Both the position numbers and the translations under genes were made by a program. Positions 43,667 to 52,755 of a DNA stretch of 64,000 nt are shown here, one piece after another (within the stretch, counting starts at the first letter, position 1; every line of letters starts with the position of its first letter). Under the pieces are notes generated by a model. That model saw only the letters and a program-made list of their open reading frames with translations. It was not told where the DNA came from and searched no databases. Location: the NCBI GenBank assembly GCA_041394985.1, contig JAWLBI010000001.1, forward strand, positions 1,860,001 to 1,924,000. Reading direction: 5' to 3'. Source of the stretch: JAGLON01 sp041394985 (GTDB lineage Bacteria; Zixibacteria; MSB-5A5; GN15; JAAZOE01).

Positions 43667-45598
43667 ATGAGTACAAAGGGATCTGTCAAATATTTCATGG
43701 CGCTGTTTTGTTTCTGCCTGGTTTGCGCCGGATTTATGTCTGCCGACAGCGGTAAAGTATCTCCGCTCCTGGAAGACCGCATAACAGCCGCGGAAGCATC
43801 CGACGTCCATAAGGTCTGGATATACTTCACGGAGAAAACCGAATCGTCATTCGGCTTGCGCAGTGTGGCCGACCGCTTTTCCGACCGAGCCCTCACGAGG
43901 CGAGCCGTGATTCCGATGGATAATCTCGACCTGCCGGTCAATCCTGATTTTGTACAGGCCATCAAAGATGCCGGCGGCACGAATGTCCGAGCCTCGCGCT
44001 GGCTTAATGCCGTATCCGCGGAATTGACATCAGAGAACATAACACAAATATCCGAATTCCCATTCATTCGCCAAATAGATATCGTCAAGACATACACTCG
44101 CAGGCCGGAACCGGTATCGGCGTATAAACCCACTTTAATACCGCCGCCTGATGCCGCCGACTACGGCTCCTCGTTTACCCAGAATGCCATGCTCAATGCC
44201 GATTCCGCCCATTCGCTGGGATTGGACGGTACCGGCGTCCTTATTGCATTCCTCGATTCAGGATACGACACCGCCCATATCGCCTTCGATTCTATGGACA
44301 TTGTCGCTACCTACGACTTCATTTATAATGATTCAGACGTCACCGATGCCTTTCCGATTTCATCAGAAACGAACCACGGTACCGCCACTCTGTCCGCATG
44401 CGGGGGATATGACCCCGGATTCCTGATCGGCACCGCCTATGGCGCATCGTATCTATTGGCCAAAACCGAAGATGTCTCGGCCGAGTATCAGACCGAAGAG
44501 GACAACTGGGTCTTTGCCATGGAATGGGCCGATTCCGCAGGCGCCGATATTATTTCCTCTTCACTCGGTTATATAAACTGGTATACCAATGCCGACATGG
44601 ACGGCAACACCGCTACAACGACTATTGCCGCCGATATCGCCGCCTCACGAGGCATCCTCGTCGTTACCTCAGCCGGTAACGAGGGGAACGATACCTGGCA
44701 TATCATTTCCGCACCGGCCGATGCCGATTCCATTATCGCCGTCGGGGCCGTCGATGTGTCACTGAATCCAACCTCTTTTACGTCATATGGACCGACTGCC
44801 GATGGTCGGATGAAACCTGAGGTCTCCGCCCTCGGTTCCGCTACCTATTGTGCCAATGATGCCGGGGGATACTATGTAAAGTCAGGAACATCATTGTCCG
44901 CGCCGCTCATCGCCGGATGTGCCGCCCTCATCATGCAGGCAAATCCATCGCTGAAGGGTAACCCAATGGCCGTTCGGCAACGCCTGATGGAAGCCGGACA
45001 CCTGTATCCGACTCCGGATCCCAATTACCGGCTCGGATTCGGCGTCCCGGATGTGGTCAAGGCCGCCCAGACGCTCCAAATCACACCGATTCCAATCGTC
45101 TATATCACTCCCGGTGAAGACACGACAATCACGGTGACGGCATCCTCGACCGACGGCCTGCCGATCACGATGACCGCGCCCGACCTTCCCGCCAGCTATA
45201 GTTTTGTCGACAATGGCGACGGCACCGCCGATATTCATATCTCCGGCGATATCTCGCAAGAAGGAACGCGAGAATTTACTATTATCGCAACCAGCGGCGC
45301 CTTGAGCGCCGAGGAAACCCTCACGATTGTCACAATCACCGACGAATTCAAGCTGTTTGTCGGCCCCAATCCGTTTGCCGATAATTTGACGATACGACTC
45401 GAAAAAGCCGCGTTTTCCGCATACGAAATTCGCATTTATACCCTGAGCGGCGAGAAAGTCTTTCAATCAACCGCGACAACACCTGTATTTTCCTGGCCCG
45501 GAATCAATCAAAACAGCGAAAAAGTCGCCTCGGGCGTTTATATAATCTTTGTTTCTGCCGATGGTATAGAAGAGAAGGTAAAAGTATTTAAGCTATGA
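43667..45598 (+). CDS. Secreted subtilisin-like (S8) protease with T9SS-type sorting domain
   Basis: A 643-residue secreted serine protease. A signal peptide (YFMALFCFCLVCAGFMSA) is followed by an inhibitor-like propeptide (about 45-150). The catalytic triad lies in IAFLDSGYD (Asp), ETNHGTATLS (His) and SGTSLSAPLIAG (Ser). The C-terminal 80 residues match a type IX secretion (Por) sorting domain: FVGPNPFADNLTIRL, an IRIYTLSGEKVFQS block, ASGVYIIFV and the terminal KVKVFKL. This predicts export across the outer membrane by a T9SS; no T9SS core gene is in the window. AAGGA precedes the ATG. Confidence 0.94.
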   Translation: MSTKGSVKYFMALFCFCLVCAGFMSADSGKVSPLLEDRITAAEASDVHKVWIYFTEKTESSFGLRSVADRFSDRALTRRAVIPMDNLDLPVNPDFVQAIKDAGGTNVRASRWLNAVSAELTSENITQISEFPFIRQIDIVKTYTRRPEPVSAYKPTLIPPPDAADYGSSFTQNAMLNADSAHSLGLDGTGVLIAFLDSGYDTAHIAFDSMDIVATYDFIYNDSDVTDAFPISSETNHGTATLSACGGYDPGFLIGTAYGASYLLAKTEDVSAEYQTEEDNWVFAMEWADSAGADIISSSLGYINWYTNADMDGNTATTTIAADIAASRGILVVTSAGNEGNDTWHIISAPADADSIIAVGAVDVSLNPTSFTSYGPTADGRMKPEVSALGSATYCANDAGGYYVKSGTSLSAPLIAGCAALIMQANPSLKGNPMAVRQRLMEAGHLYPTPDPNYRLGFGVPDVVKAAQTLQITPIPIVYITPGEDTTITVTASSTDGLPITMTAPDLPASYSFVDNGDGTADIHISGDISQEGTREFTIIATSGALSAEETLTIVTITDEFKLFVGPNPFADNLTIRLEKAAFSAYEIRIYTLSGEKVFQSTATTPVFSWPGINQNSEKVASGVYIIFVSADGIEEKVKVFKL

Positions 45599-45602
45599 GT
45601 TT

Positions 45603-47480
45603 ATGCCGGACATCACAACTGCAGAAACACAGATCGCTGCCCCATGCGCAGTTTTCAAAATAGACCTTAAGGGTCGTTTTGTCTATATCGATGACGAAGT
45701 CGAGGAGCTTCTCGGAGCATCACTCGAGGAGCTATTCGGCCGCCCGATCGGCGAGTATATCTCGACACCGTCCCGTCAATTGCTCGAGGATATCCTCGCG
45801 CGGCACAACCGATATGAGTCATTCTATGATGCTGTATCGCTGGCCGTCAAACTACAGGACGGGAACTTCCATACATTCAACGCCGTCATCACGCTGAATT
45901 TCATTGCCGGTAACCCGGTCAATTATCAGATCATTCTCCTGCCGCAGGATTCCGCGGAATGCGCTCAGCCGAGCAACTATGAGCGCCGCTTCCTGGGACT
46001 GCTGGGGAGCGAAATCGAAGAGATTTCGATTAATGAGGTTGCCGAAATATTCTGTCGGGCCGGCGGATATAATCGCGCCGATTGCTATTTGCCGGATAAT
46101 TCCGGACACCTGGTAACGGTCGGGTCGTATCCTAAGCAGGAAACCGGATTCGCCGCTCCTGCGTACGTCGAATTATTTTCGATCGAACCGCGCAATCGCT
46201 TCTCGTTCAGAACCGAAGACAAATCTCTGCACGATGGTTTCGGAGACAATCGCTCAGAGGCCGTGCTGTTTCTCAATTTCAGGCAGCATCGCCTGATTGT
46301 TTGCCTGCAGGGTTCCGCGGAATATCAGCCGCCCCAAAACTGCGTCAACGATATCGAATTGTACATCCGCAATTGGAACGAGCGATTCCCATCTTACGAT
46401 AACATAAGTCCATACAGTGAACAGTTCGGGATGGCCGGTCGCATCGCATCGGGACAGCATACGATGATGGCTCTGGCCAATGATAATTTCGATATTCTGT
46501 ATTACAATGATGCCTTCGCCGAATGTCTGCACAAGCATGAAATCGACGGCGCATTGAGTGATATGACGCGCATTTATGAACAACTGCCGCTGACCGACTT
46601 AAACGGTAAAGTCATCCCATTCGAAAGTTCACCGTTTGCCCGCACCGTTATGAATTCAAATTGCGTGAACCAGGTTATGCGCATGACGGGGTATGACAAC
46701 CCGATGCATGTCATCGGTTCGCCGATCGCAATAGATGAACAAACTTTCTTTATCTATTCTCTTACGCCGGTTCCCGATGCCCTGGCAGGGAAGGCCGGAG
46801 ATAATTCATTCATTCTGGCGCTGGCCCACGACCTGCGTGCGCCGATTATTACACTCGAAGCCTTCGCGAGGCGCCTCAATTCGAATCATCGCAAAGAATT
46901 ATCCGGCGATGCCGCCTTCGCCGTGGATTGTATCGCGGAAAACTCGGCCATCGTCGCGAAGCTGTTGACCGGAATCGAACAATTGGCGCAGATGCGCGGC
47001 AGAGATGAAGATATAACGACCTTTCAACTGTCGGATGTTCTCAAGGACATCACACAGCAGATGAAAGCGCAATACCCCGAACTCAACCACAAAGTGTCAC
47101 TGCCCAGCAAACTGCCGGAAATTGTGGCGCCGCGGATGAAGTTTACGACCGTCCTGCGCAATCTCTTCGATAATGCCCACAAATATTCCAATGGCGTAAA
47201 AAAGCCGGAGATCGTTTTTTCCTATGCCTGGCAGGGAAACGGGTATGCCTTTACCGTTTCCGACAATGGCCCCGGTATCCCGGCTAAATACCGCGCGAAA
47301 GTATTCGAGCCGTTTTTCTGTAATCCCGATTCGCTCAATCATGCCGGTATCGGTATCGGCCTGTCGATCGCTCGGGACATCGTATCCTCTTGGGGCGGAA
47401 CGATAGATATCGATGATAAAAAGACAATCGGGACGAGTGTCACGTTTATCCTGCCGGTCGAAGGCAAGGAATCGACATGA
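45603..47480 (+). CDS. PAS-containing sensor histidine kinase (soluble)
   Basis: A 625-residue histidine kinase with no membrane segments. It has a PAS domain at about 15-120 (CAVFKIDLKGRFVYIDDEVE), a middle region about 130-260 resembling a GAF or degenerate sensor, a second PAS-like region about 275-390, then HisKA with His409 in LALAHDLRAP. The ATPase domain has an N-box (LRNLFDNAHKYSNG), DNGPGIP and GIGIGLSIARDI. It starts 4 bp after the subtilase stop, and its end overlaps the next gene by 4 bp, so the two signalling proteins form a pair. Confidence 0.93.
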   Translation: MPDITTAETQIAAPCAVFKIDLKGRFVYIDDEVEELLGASLEELFGRPIGEYISTPSRQLLEDILARHNRYESFYDAVSLAVKLQDGNFHTFNAVITLNFIAGNPVNYQIILLPQDSAECAQPSNYERRFLGLLGSEIEEISINEVAEIFCRAGGYNRADCYLPDNSGHLVTVGSYPKQETGFAAPAYVELFSIEPRNRFSFRTEDKSLHDGFGDNRSEAVLFLNFRQHRLIVCLQGSAEYQPPQNCVNDIELYIRNWNERFPSYDNISPYSEQFGMAGRIASGQHTMMALANDNFDILYYNDAFAECLHKHEIDGALSDMTRIYEQLPLTDLNGKVIPFESSPFARTVMNSNCVNQVMRMTGYDNPMHVIGSPIAIDEQTFFIYSLTPVPDALAGKAGDNSFILALAHDLRAPIITLEAFARRLNSNHRKELSGDAAFAVDCIAENSAIVAKLLTGIEQLAQMRGRDEDITTFQLSDVLKDITQQMKAQYPELNHKVSLPSKLPEIVAPRMKFTTVLRNLFDNAHKYSNGVKKPEIVFSYAWQGNGYAFTVSDNGPGIPAKYRAKVFEPFFCNPDSLNHAGIGIGLSIARDIVSSWGGTIDIDDKKTIGTSVTFILPVEGKEST

Positions 47481-48220
47481 AGAAGACGATGCAAATAGCG
47501 CTGATCGAAGACAATCGCTTCCATGCGATTTTATTCGAACAAGCCGTCCGGGAAAAATTCCCAGGCTCGCGAGTCTTCGTTTTCGATACCGGACAAAAAT
47601 TCCTCCCGACACTGAAAAACGGGAAATATGATCTCATCTGCATGGACTTCCATCTGCCCGATATTAATGGTCTCGATTTATTGGCCCTGATCCGAGTCGA
47701 AACGACCGATACCCCGGTCGTCATCATTACCGGTGCAGGAAACGAACAGGTTGCGGTCGAAGCCATGAAGGCCGGCGCGACCGATTATATCACCAAAACC
47801 GGTGATTACAGCGAGACGATTCCCCGAGTCATCCGGCAATCATACAAAAAGCAAAAATTAATTATCAAAAACAGGCGTCTGGAAGCCAAGGCGCGCGCCG
47901 CCGAGAAACTGGAAACCATCACGACCATGACCTCGACTCTGAACCACGAGATCAACAATCCGCTCATGGCGATTCTCGGTACCGTCGAATTACTCCTGGA
48001 AAATCGGGATTCCTACAGCCCCGATTTGCAGAAGAAACTCGATATGATCATGAATTCCGCCAGGCGAATTCAATCGATTACCCGGCAGATGGCCAATCTT
48101 ACGACGACCGCGACCACTGAGACTCCGGTAGGCCCGATGATCAAGCTCGAACACCCGGATGTCTCGTCCGAACGTCACATTGACACCCCTCACGAGCAAA
48201 CCGTCGATAAAACCAATTGA
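47477..48220 (+). CDS. Receiver domain fused to an HisKA dimerisation domain without ATPase
   Basis: A 247-residue protein. Residues 1-125 are an intact CheY-type receiver: acidic pair Glu11-Asp12, phosphoacceptor Asp57 (ICMDFHLPDING), Thr in VVIITGAG and Lys in YITKTGD. A helical linker leads to a HisKA-like hairpin whose H-box LNHEINNPL carries His157. After the second helix the chain ends in a disordered tail, with no N, G1 or G2 boxes, so it cannot phosphorylate itself. It may be a phosphorelay step or a docking partner for the overlapping kinase upstream. Confidence 0.9.
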   Translation: MKKTMQIALIEDNRFHAILFEQAVREKFPGSRVFVFDTGQKFLPTLKNGKYDLICMDFHLPDINGLDLLALIRVETTDTPVVIITGAGNEQVAVEAMKAGATDYITKTGDYSETIPRVIRQSYKKQKLIIKNRRLEAKARAAEKLETITTMTSTLNHEINNPLMAILGTVELLLENRDSYSPDLQKKLDMIMNSARRIQSITRQMANLTTTATTETPVGPMIKLEHPDVSSERHIDTPHEQTVDKTN

Positions 48221-48244
48221 CAAACCTTTAATCTTCTCTATATT
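48217..48244 (+). promoter_or_regulatory. Sigma-70-type promoter for yicC-gmk-rpoZ-topA
   Basis: TTGACA (48217-48222, overlapping the preceding stop), 16 bases, TATATT (48239-48244), 29 bases before the yicC ATG. Confidence 0.75.
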
Positions 48245-48273
48245 CTCTGCTTATCTAAAGAAGGCGGTGATAT

Positions 48274-49143
48274 ATGAATTCTATGACCGGATTCGGCAGG
48301 GCAGAGGTCCTTCGGAAGAAATATAAGCTGTCAATAGAGCTTGCTTCGGTTAACAGTCGCTATCTCGAATGCGTTTTTCGTATGCCTCGGACACTCGCCG
48401 GGCTGGAAAACAAGGTCAAAGAAACCATCAATAATATGGTATCGCGGGGCAAGATCACGATTACGGTCAATCTGGATATCGTCCCGTCGGCTGTGGAAAT
48501 CCTCGATCTTGAAGCCGCCAAAGCCTACTACAAACAGTTGCTGGCCCTGAAGAAACAGCTTAAACTGGCCGGTGATATTGAAATTGGCCATCTTGCGGCA
48601 CACCCCGAGTTAATAAGCAAACCAAGTGACACTATTAATGATGCGGAGATGTGGGTTGATCTGGAAAAAATTCTGGTCAAAGCCCTGAAAGAACTCATCC
48701 GCATGCGCGCGGCCGAGGGGCGTAACCTCAAGCAGGATATGAAAAAACGCTGCCAAACCGTGCTCAAGCTGGTCGCTAAAATCGAAAAACAATCACCGCA
48801 AAATATTACTGAATACAAGAAACGGTTGGAAAAGCGTGTCAAGGAACTGGGCGAGGGGATACAGATCGATCCGACCCGCCTGGCCGAAGAAGTCACCGTC
48901 TATGCCGACCGCTCCGATGTCACCGAAGAATGCATCCGCCTCCGCTCTCATGTGGATCTTTTCGATAAGGCCCTGAATACAAATGACGAGGCCGGGAAAC
49001 GGATGAATTTTATTCTGCAGGAAATGGGCCGCGAATCGAACACGATCGGCTCCAAGTCCGTCTCAGGGGATACATCTGCGCTGGCGATCGCTTTAAAGGA
49101 AGAAATAGAAAAACTGCGCGAACAAGTGCAGAATATCGAGTAA
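48274..49143 (+). CDS. yicC: YicC family endoribonuclease
   Basis: A 289-residue YicC-family protein; members have been shown to be endoribonucleases affecting small RNA turnover. It begins MNSMTGFGRAE, the family hallmark, and ends with a DUF1732-type C-terminus (DLFDKALNTNDEAGKRMNFI, QEMGRESNTIGSKS). AAGGCGGTG precedes the ATG. It is the first gene of yicC-gmk-rpoZ-topA; the yicC-gmk-rpoZ order is widely conserved. Confidence 0.95.
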   Translation: MNSMTGFGRAEVLRKKYKLSIELASVNSRYLECVFRMPRTLAGLENKVKETINNMVSRGKITITVNLDIVPSAVEILDLEAAKAYYKQLLALKKQLKLAGDIEIGHLAAHPELISKPSDTINDAEMWVDLEKILVKALKELIRMRAAEGRNLKQDMKKRCQTVLKLVAKIEKQSPQNITEYKKRLEKRVKELGEGIQIDPTRLAEEVTVYADRSDVTEECIRLRSHVDLFDKALNTNDEAGKRMNFILQEMGRESNTIGSKSVSGDTSALAIALKEEIEKLREQVQNIE

Positions 49144-49154
49144 GGGGTTCTATC

Positions 49155-49778
49155 TTGGCCGGAAAAAAAGCCGCAGGTAAAATCGTTATCATATCATCAC
49201 CGTCCGGCGGCGGAAAAACGACCATCTGTCGGCAGTTACTGGATACAAATCCGGACTGGCGATTCTCTATATCCTACACAACCCGCGCCAGACGAATCAA
49301 CGAGGAACACGGTCGGGAATACTTCTTTACCGATATCAACGCGTTCCGAGAGATGAAAAAGAAGGACATGTTTGCCGAGACGGCCAAGGTGCACCTCTAT
49401 TATTATGGTACACCGCGCAAGCCGCTCGAGGAAGCCTTGAAAAAAGGCAAAGTTATCCTGCTCGACGTCGACGTAAAAGGCGCTGCCAGCATAAAAAAGA
49501 AATATCCGGAGGCCCTGTCGCTTTTTATTATGCCCCCCTCCGAAGCCGAACTGCGCCGGCGGCTCAAGCGCCGAGGCACCGAAACCAAAGAACAGCTTAA
49601 TGTTAGGTTAAAAAACGCCATCGTCGAACGAAGACAGTACAACCGTTTTGATTATATTATCGTCAATAAAGACATTAATGAAGCAGTGAACGCTGCCGAC
49701 CATATCATTAAATCCTGGACGGTCGGTGTTACCTATTTTGGCCGGAACAAATCGAAAGCCTACTCGGTTCCAAAATAA
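49155..49778 (+). CDS. gmk: Guanylate kinase
   Basis: Guanylate kinase phosphorylates GMP to GDP with ATP. At 207 residues it has the P-loop SSPSGGGKTT (about residues 14-23), the GMP-binding SYTTRARR and EHGREYFFTD blocks and the lid FIMPPSEAELRRRL. The start is a TTG preceded by AAGGGG; no ATG fits the family N-terminus. It lies 11 bp after yicC and 29 bp before rpoZ. Confidence 0.96.
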   Translation: MAGKKAAGKIVIISSPSGGGKTTICRQLLDTNPDWRFSISYTTRARRINEEHGREYFFTDINAFREMKKKDMFAETAKVHLYYYGTPRKPLEEALKKGKVILLDVDVKGAASIKKKYPEALSLFIMPPSEAELRRRLKRRGTETKEQLNVRLKNAIVERRQYNRFDYIIVNKDINEAVNAADHIIKSWTVGVTYFGRNKSKAYSVPK

Positions 49779-49807
49779 GCGAAGCCCTACAGGATGAGGA
49801 GAGTTAT

Positions 49808-50059
49808 ATGGGATTTATGCCTCTTGACTTATTCAGTGAGTTGACTGAGAACCGCTATCAGGCCGTGTTGATCGCCTCCCAGCGGGCCCGTCAGCTTAAC
49901 CAGATACGTCTTGCCAAACTCGAGATGCTCAACAAGGAAAATGCCGACCGGATCGAAATCGACGGTCGCAAAGTAACCTTCCGCGCTTTGCAGGATTGCC
50001 TGGAGGGGAAGGTAGAATTTAAGCCGGGTACAGATGCCGAAGAATCTTCTGATAGTTGA
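49808..50059 (+). CDS. rpoZ: RNA polymerase omega subunit (FCB-type)
   Basis: An 83-residue omega subunit. The core NRYQAVLIASQRARQLNQI (residues about 17-35) is the conserved segment that clamps the beta' subunit, and RALQDCLEGKVEF is the second family block. The N-terminus differs from the proteobacterial type and fits the FCB form. A GGATGAGGAG upstream supports the ATG. Its last 26 bp overlap topA, which starts in another frame. Confidence 0.88.
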   Translation: MGFMPLDLFSELTENRYQAVLIASQRARQLNQIRLAKLEMLNKENADRIEIDGRKVTFRALQDCLEGKVEFKPGTDAEESSDS

Positions 50060-52325
50060 GTCACCCGCCAAATCCAAAACGCTCAAGAAATTCCTGGGCG
50101 ATAATTTTGAGATTATGGCGACCATCGGGCATATCATCGATCTGCCCAAATCAAAGACCGGGGTCGATGTTGCCAACAACTTCGAGCCCGAATACGTCGT
50201 CATCGACGGCAAAGATAAAGTTATTAAGCAATTGCGGGCGGCGGCCAAGAAGGCCGACCACATTTATCTGGCTCCCGACCCTGATCGCGAGGGGGAAGCA
50301 ATTGCCTGGCATGTCGCCAACAGCCTGAAAAAGTCGCGCGGCATCAATGCCGATATGCACCGCATCGCCTTCAACGCCATCACGCGAAAAGCCGTGACCG
50401 AGGCGTTCGATCATGCCCGCGAAATCGACATGAATCTGGTCAATGCCCAGCAGGCGCGCCGCATCCTCGACCGCCTCGTCGGCTACGAGGTGTCGCCCTT
50501 TTTATGGAAGACGCTGGCCCGAGGCCTCTCGGCCGGACGTGTTCAGTCGGTGGCGCTCAGAATCATCTGCGAGCGCGAGAGCGAAATCCGAGCCTTCGAG
50601 CCCCAGGAATACTGGGAGATCGAGGCCGAATTCGCCAATAAACAGAAAAAAGTTTTCTACGCCAAGCTGGCTAAGATCAATGGCGAGAAGCCGGAACTGG
50701 GCGATCAGGCGACGACCGACGCCGTCCTTGCCGAACTGAAAAATCAAAGTTACTCGGTCACCGATATCAAAATCGGGACCAAGAAAAGAAATCCGCTCCC
50801 GCCGTTCATCACCTCGACCTTACAGCAGGAAGCGGCCATCAAGCTCGGATTCGCTCCGAACAAGACCATGCGCATCGCGCAGGCACTGTATGAAGGTATC
50901 GACCTCAAGACGAAAGAAGGCACCGTCGGTCTTATCACGTATATGAGAACCGATTCGGTCCGCGTCGAACCCGATGCCATTCACGAGGCCCGCTCGATCA
51001 TCAAGAATAAATACGGCGAGGAATACCTGCCGGATTCTCCGCGCATGTACAAATCCAAAAAGTCGGCGCAGGATGCGCACGAAGCCATCCGCCCGACCTA
51101 TCTCGAATACAGCCCCGAGAAACTCAAACGGGCGCTGACCAAAGATCGGCTCCAGTTGTATACGCTGATCTATGAGCGCTTCATCGCATCACAGATGAAC
51201 CCGGCTGTTTATGATACCGTGTCGGTCGATGTCACCGGCGGCAAGTATCTGTTCCGGGCCAGCTCGCTCAATCTCAAATTCGACGGATATCTCAAAGTCT
51301 ATAAAGAGAGCGATACCAACGGCAAAAACGGCAACGGCAAAGACAAAGGCGAGATTCCGCATCTGGAACTCAACGATGCCGTCACCGCCAAAGAGTTCAC
51401 GCCGTCTCAACACTTTACCAAGCCGCCGCCGCGGTTCTCCGAGGCCTCGCTGGTGAAAGAACTCGAGGCGCAGGGGATAGGCCGACCGTCGACCTATGCG
51501 CAGATTATCGCGACGCTGAAATCACGCAAATATGTCGACCTGACCGATCGCCGCCTGGTGCCGACCGAACTCGGATTTGCCGTGACGAAAATTCTGGTCG
51601 AAAATCTCGATGAACTCTTCGATGTCTCCTTCACTGCCAACATGGAGCAGGAGCTGGACGAAATCGAAGAGGGTAAGGTCGAGTGGACCGATGTCATGAG
51701 CGAATTCTATAATCCGTTCTCGGAACAGATGTCGTCGCTCAAGGGTAAGGCCAAGGAAATCAAGGATTCGCTCATCGAACAGACCGATGAATCATGCGAA
51801 AACTGCGGCCGCCCGATGGTCATCAAGTGGGGCCGCAACGGACGCTTCCTTGCCTGCTCCGGGTATCCCGAATGCAAAACGACCAAACCGCTGGGCGATG
51901 AAGAAGAGGCGCAGCTCACCGATATCGATTGCCCGAAGTGCAGCGCCAAATTGGTCATCAAAACTGGCCGCTTCGGCAAATTCCTCGGCTGTTCGAATTA
52001 TCCCAAGTGCACGCACACGCAGGCCATCACGACCGGTGTGAAGTGTCCGAAGGATGATTGCGAGGGCGAGATCGTCGAGCGCAAGAGCCGCCGCGGACGC
52101 GTATTCTTCGGTTGCACGAATTATCCGAAGTGCGACTTCGCATCGTGGAACAAACCGGTGAACCAGCCGTGCAAGGCCTGTGGCCACGCCTTCCTGGTGG
52201 AGAAGAACACCAAGGCGAAGGGCTTCCATTTTCAATGCCCCGAGTGCAAGGTCGTGAGCTATCCGCCCGACACGGAATCGCACGGCGAATCCGAGGAGCA
52301 ACTGGCGGAGCAAACCGCGAAGTAA
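50034..52325 (+). CDS. topA: DNA topoisomerase I
   Basis: A 763-residue type IA topoisomerase that relaxes negative supercoils. It has a TOPRIM domain (LLIVESPAKSKTLKKFLG at residues 4-21, and the DPDREGEAIAWH acidic block near 80), catalytic Tyr303 (LITYMRTDS) and the HEAIRPT motif near 350. The C-terminus carries four zinc-ribbon modules: three are four-cysteine topoisomerase ribbons (from about residue 588 onward), and the last is a divergent CKACGHAFL/CPECKVV pair. It overlaps rpoZ by 26 bp and ends the operon with a strong terminator after it. Confidence 0.97.
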   Translation: MPKNLLIVESPAKSKTLKKFLGDNFEIMATIGHIIDLPKSKTGVDVANNFEPEYVVIDGKDKVIKQLRAAAKKADHIYLAPDPDREGEAIAWHVANSLKKSRGINADMHRIAFNAITRKAVTEAFDHAREIDMNLVNAQQARRILDRLVGYEVSPFLWKTLARGLSAGRVQSVALRIICERESEIRAFEPQEYWEIEAEFANKQKKVFYAKLAKINGEKPELGDQATTDAVLAELKNQSYSVTDIKIGTKKRNPLPPFITSTLQQEAAIKLGFAPNKTMRIAQALYEGIDLKTKEGTVGLITYMRTDSVRVEPDAIHEARSIIKNKYGEEYLPDSPRMYKSKKSAQDAHEAIRPTYLEYSPEKLKRALTKDRLQLYTLIYERFIASQMNPAVYDTVSVDVTGGKYLFRASSLNLKFDGYLKVYKESDTNGKNGNGKDKGEIPHLELNDAVTAKEFTPSQHFTKPPPRFSEASLVKELEAQGIGRPSTYAQIIATLKSRKYVDLTDRRLVPTELGFAVTKILVENLDELFDVSFTANMEQELDEIEEGKVEWTDVMSEFYNPFSEQMSSLKGKAKEIKDSLIEQTDESCENCGRPMVIKWGRNGRFLACSGYPECKTTKPLGDEEEAQLTDIDCPKCSAKLVIKTGRFGKFLGCSNYPKCTHTQAITTGVKCPKDDCEGEIVERKSRRGRVFFGCTNYPKCDFASWNKPVNQPCKACGHAFLVEKNTKAKGFHFQCPECKVVSYPPDTESHGESEEQLAEQTAK

Positions 52326-52350
52326 TTAGTTTGCATACATGATTTATGTG

Positions 52351-52376
52351 GTCGGTGTACGTCCCCGTGCACCGAC
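52351..52376 (+). repeat. Hairpin family A, copy 1 (topA 3' UTR)
   Basis: GTCGGTGTACG (52351-52361) and CGTGCACCGAC (52366-52376) pair with one G-U around TCCC. It is preceded by GATTTATGTG, which is shared with copy 2. Confidence 0.8.
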
Positions 52377-52390
52377 AGAGTTTCTAAATA

Positions 52391-52417
52391 GGCGATCCAC
52401 AAAGATCGCCTTTTTTT
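52391..52417 (+). terminator. Intrinsic terminator of topA operon
   Basis: GGCGATC (52391-52397) pairs with GATCGCC (52404-52410), followed by seven T. Confidence 0.88.
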
Positions 52418-52485
52418 ATCCCCTCTCGAGAGGGGCACCCGAGTCTTCGATGGCGGGGTGTGTTCTCTTCGTTTTCCTTTATTCT

Positions 52486-52532
52486 GTCATTCCCGAGAGG
52501 GAGGCTTCTTAGACGACCGAGTCGGGAATCCA
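52486..52532. repeat. CATTCCCGAG inverted-repeat element, copy 1
   Basis: It starts GTCATTCCCGAGAGGGAG and ends GACCGAGTCGGGAATCCA. The outer ends ATTCCCGA/TCGGGAAT are complementary. Nearly the same sequence occurs at 57701-57749. Confidence 0.8.
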
Positions 52533-52717
52533 TGCCGCACTTCGGTACTTCACACATTGATAGCTTAACCAAATCATCTTGCGGTGCAAATAATATCCGG
52601 CGATTCCATGGACAATATAAAGACCGCCGCGTCATCGCGAGCCCTTCTTAGGGCGTCGCGATCTCAGGGTGTGAGATAGACCTCACTACCACAGATTCAC
52701 ATCCTGAGATTTATGTG

Positions 52718-52743
52718 GTTGGTGTACGTCCCCGTGCACCAAC
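52718..52743 (+). repeat. Hairpin family A, copy 2
   Basis: GTTGGTGTACG (52718-52728) and CGTGCACCAAC (52733-52743) around TCCC. Relative to copy 1, one C-G pair has become T-A on both arms, a compensatory change. It lies inside the nested insertion. Confidence 0.8.
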
Positions 52744-52755
52744 AACCTATGTATT

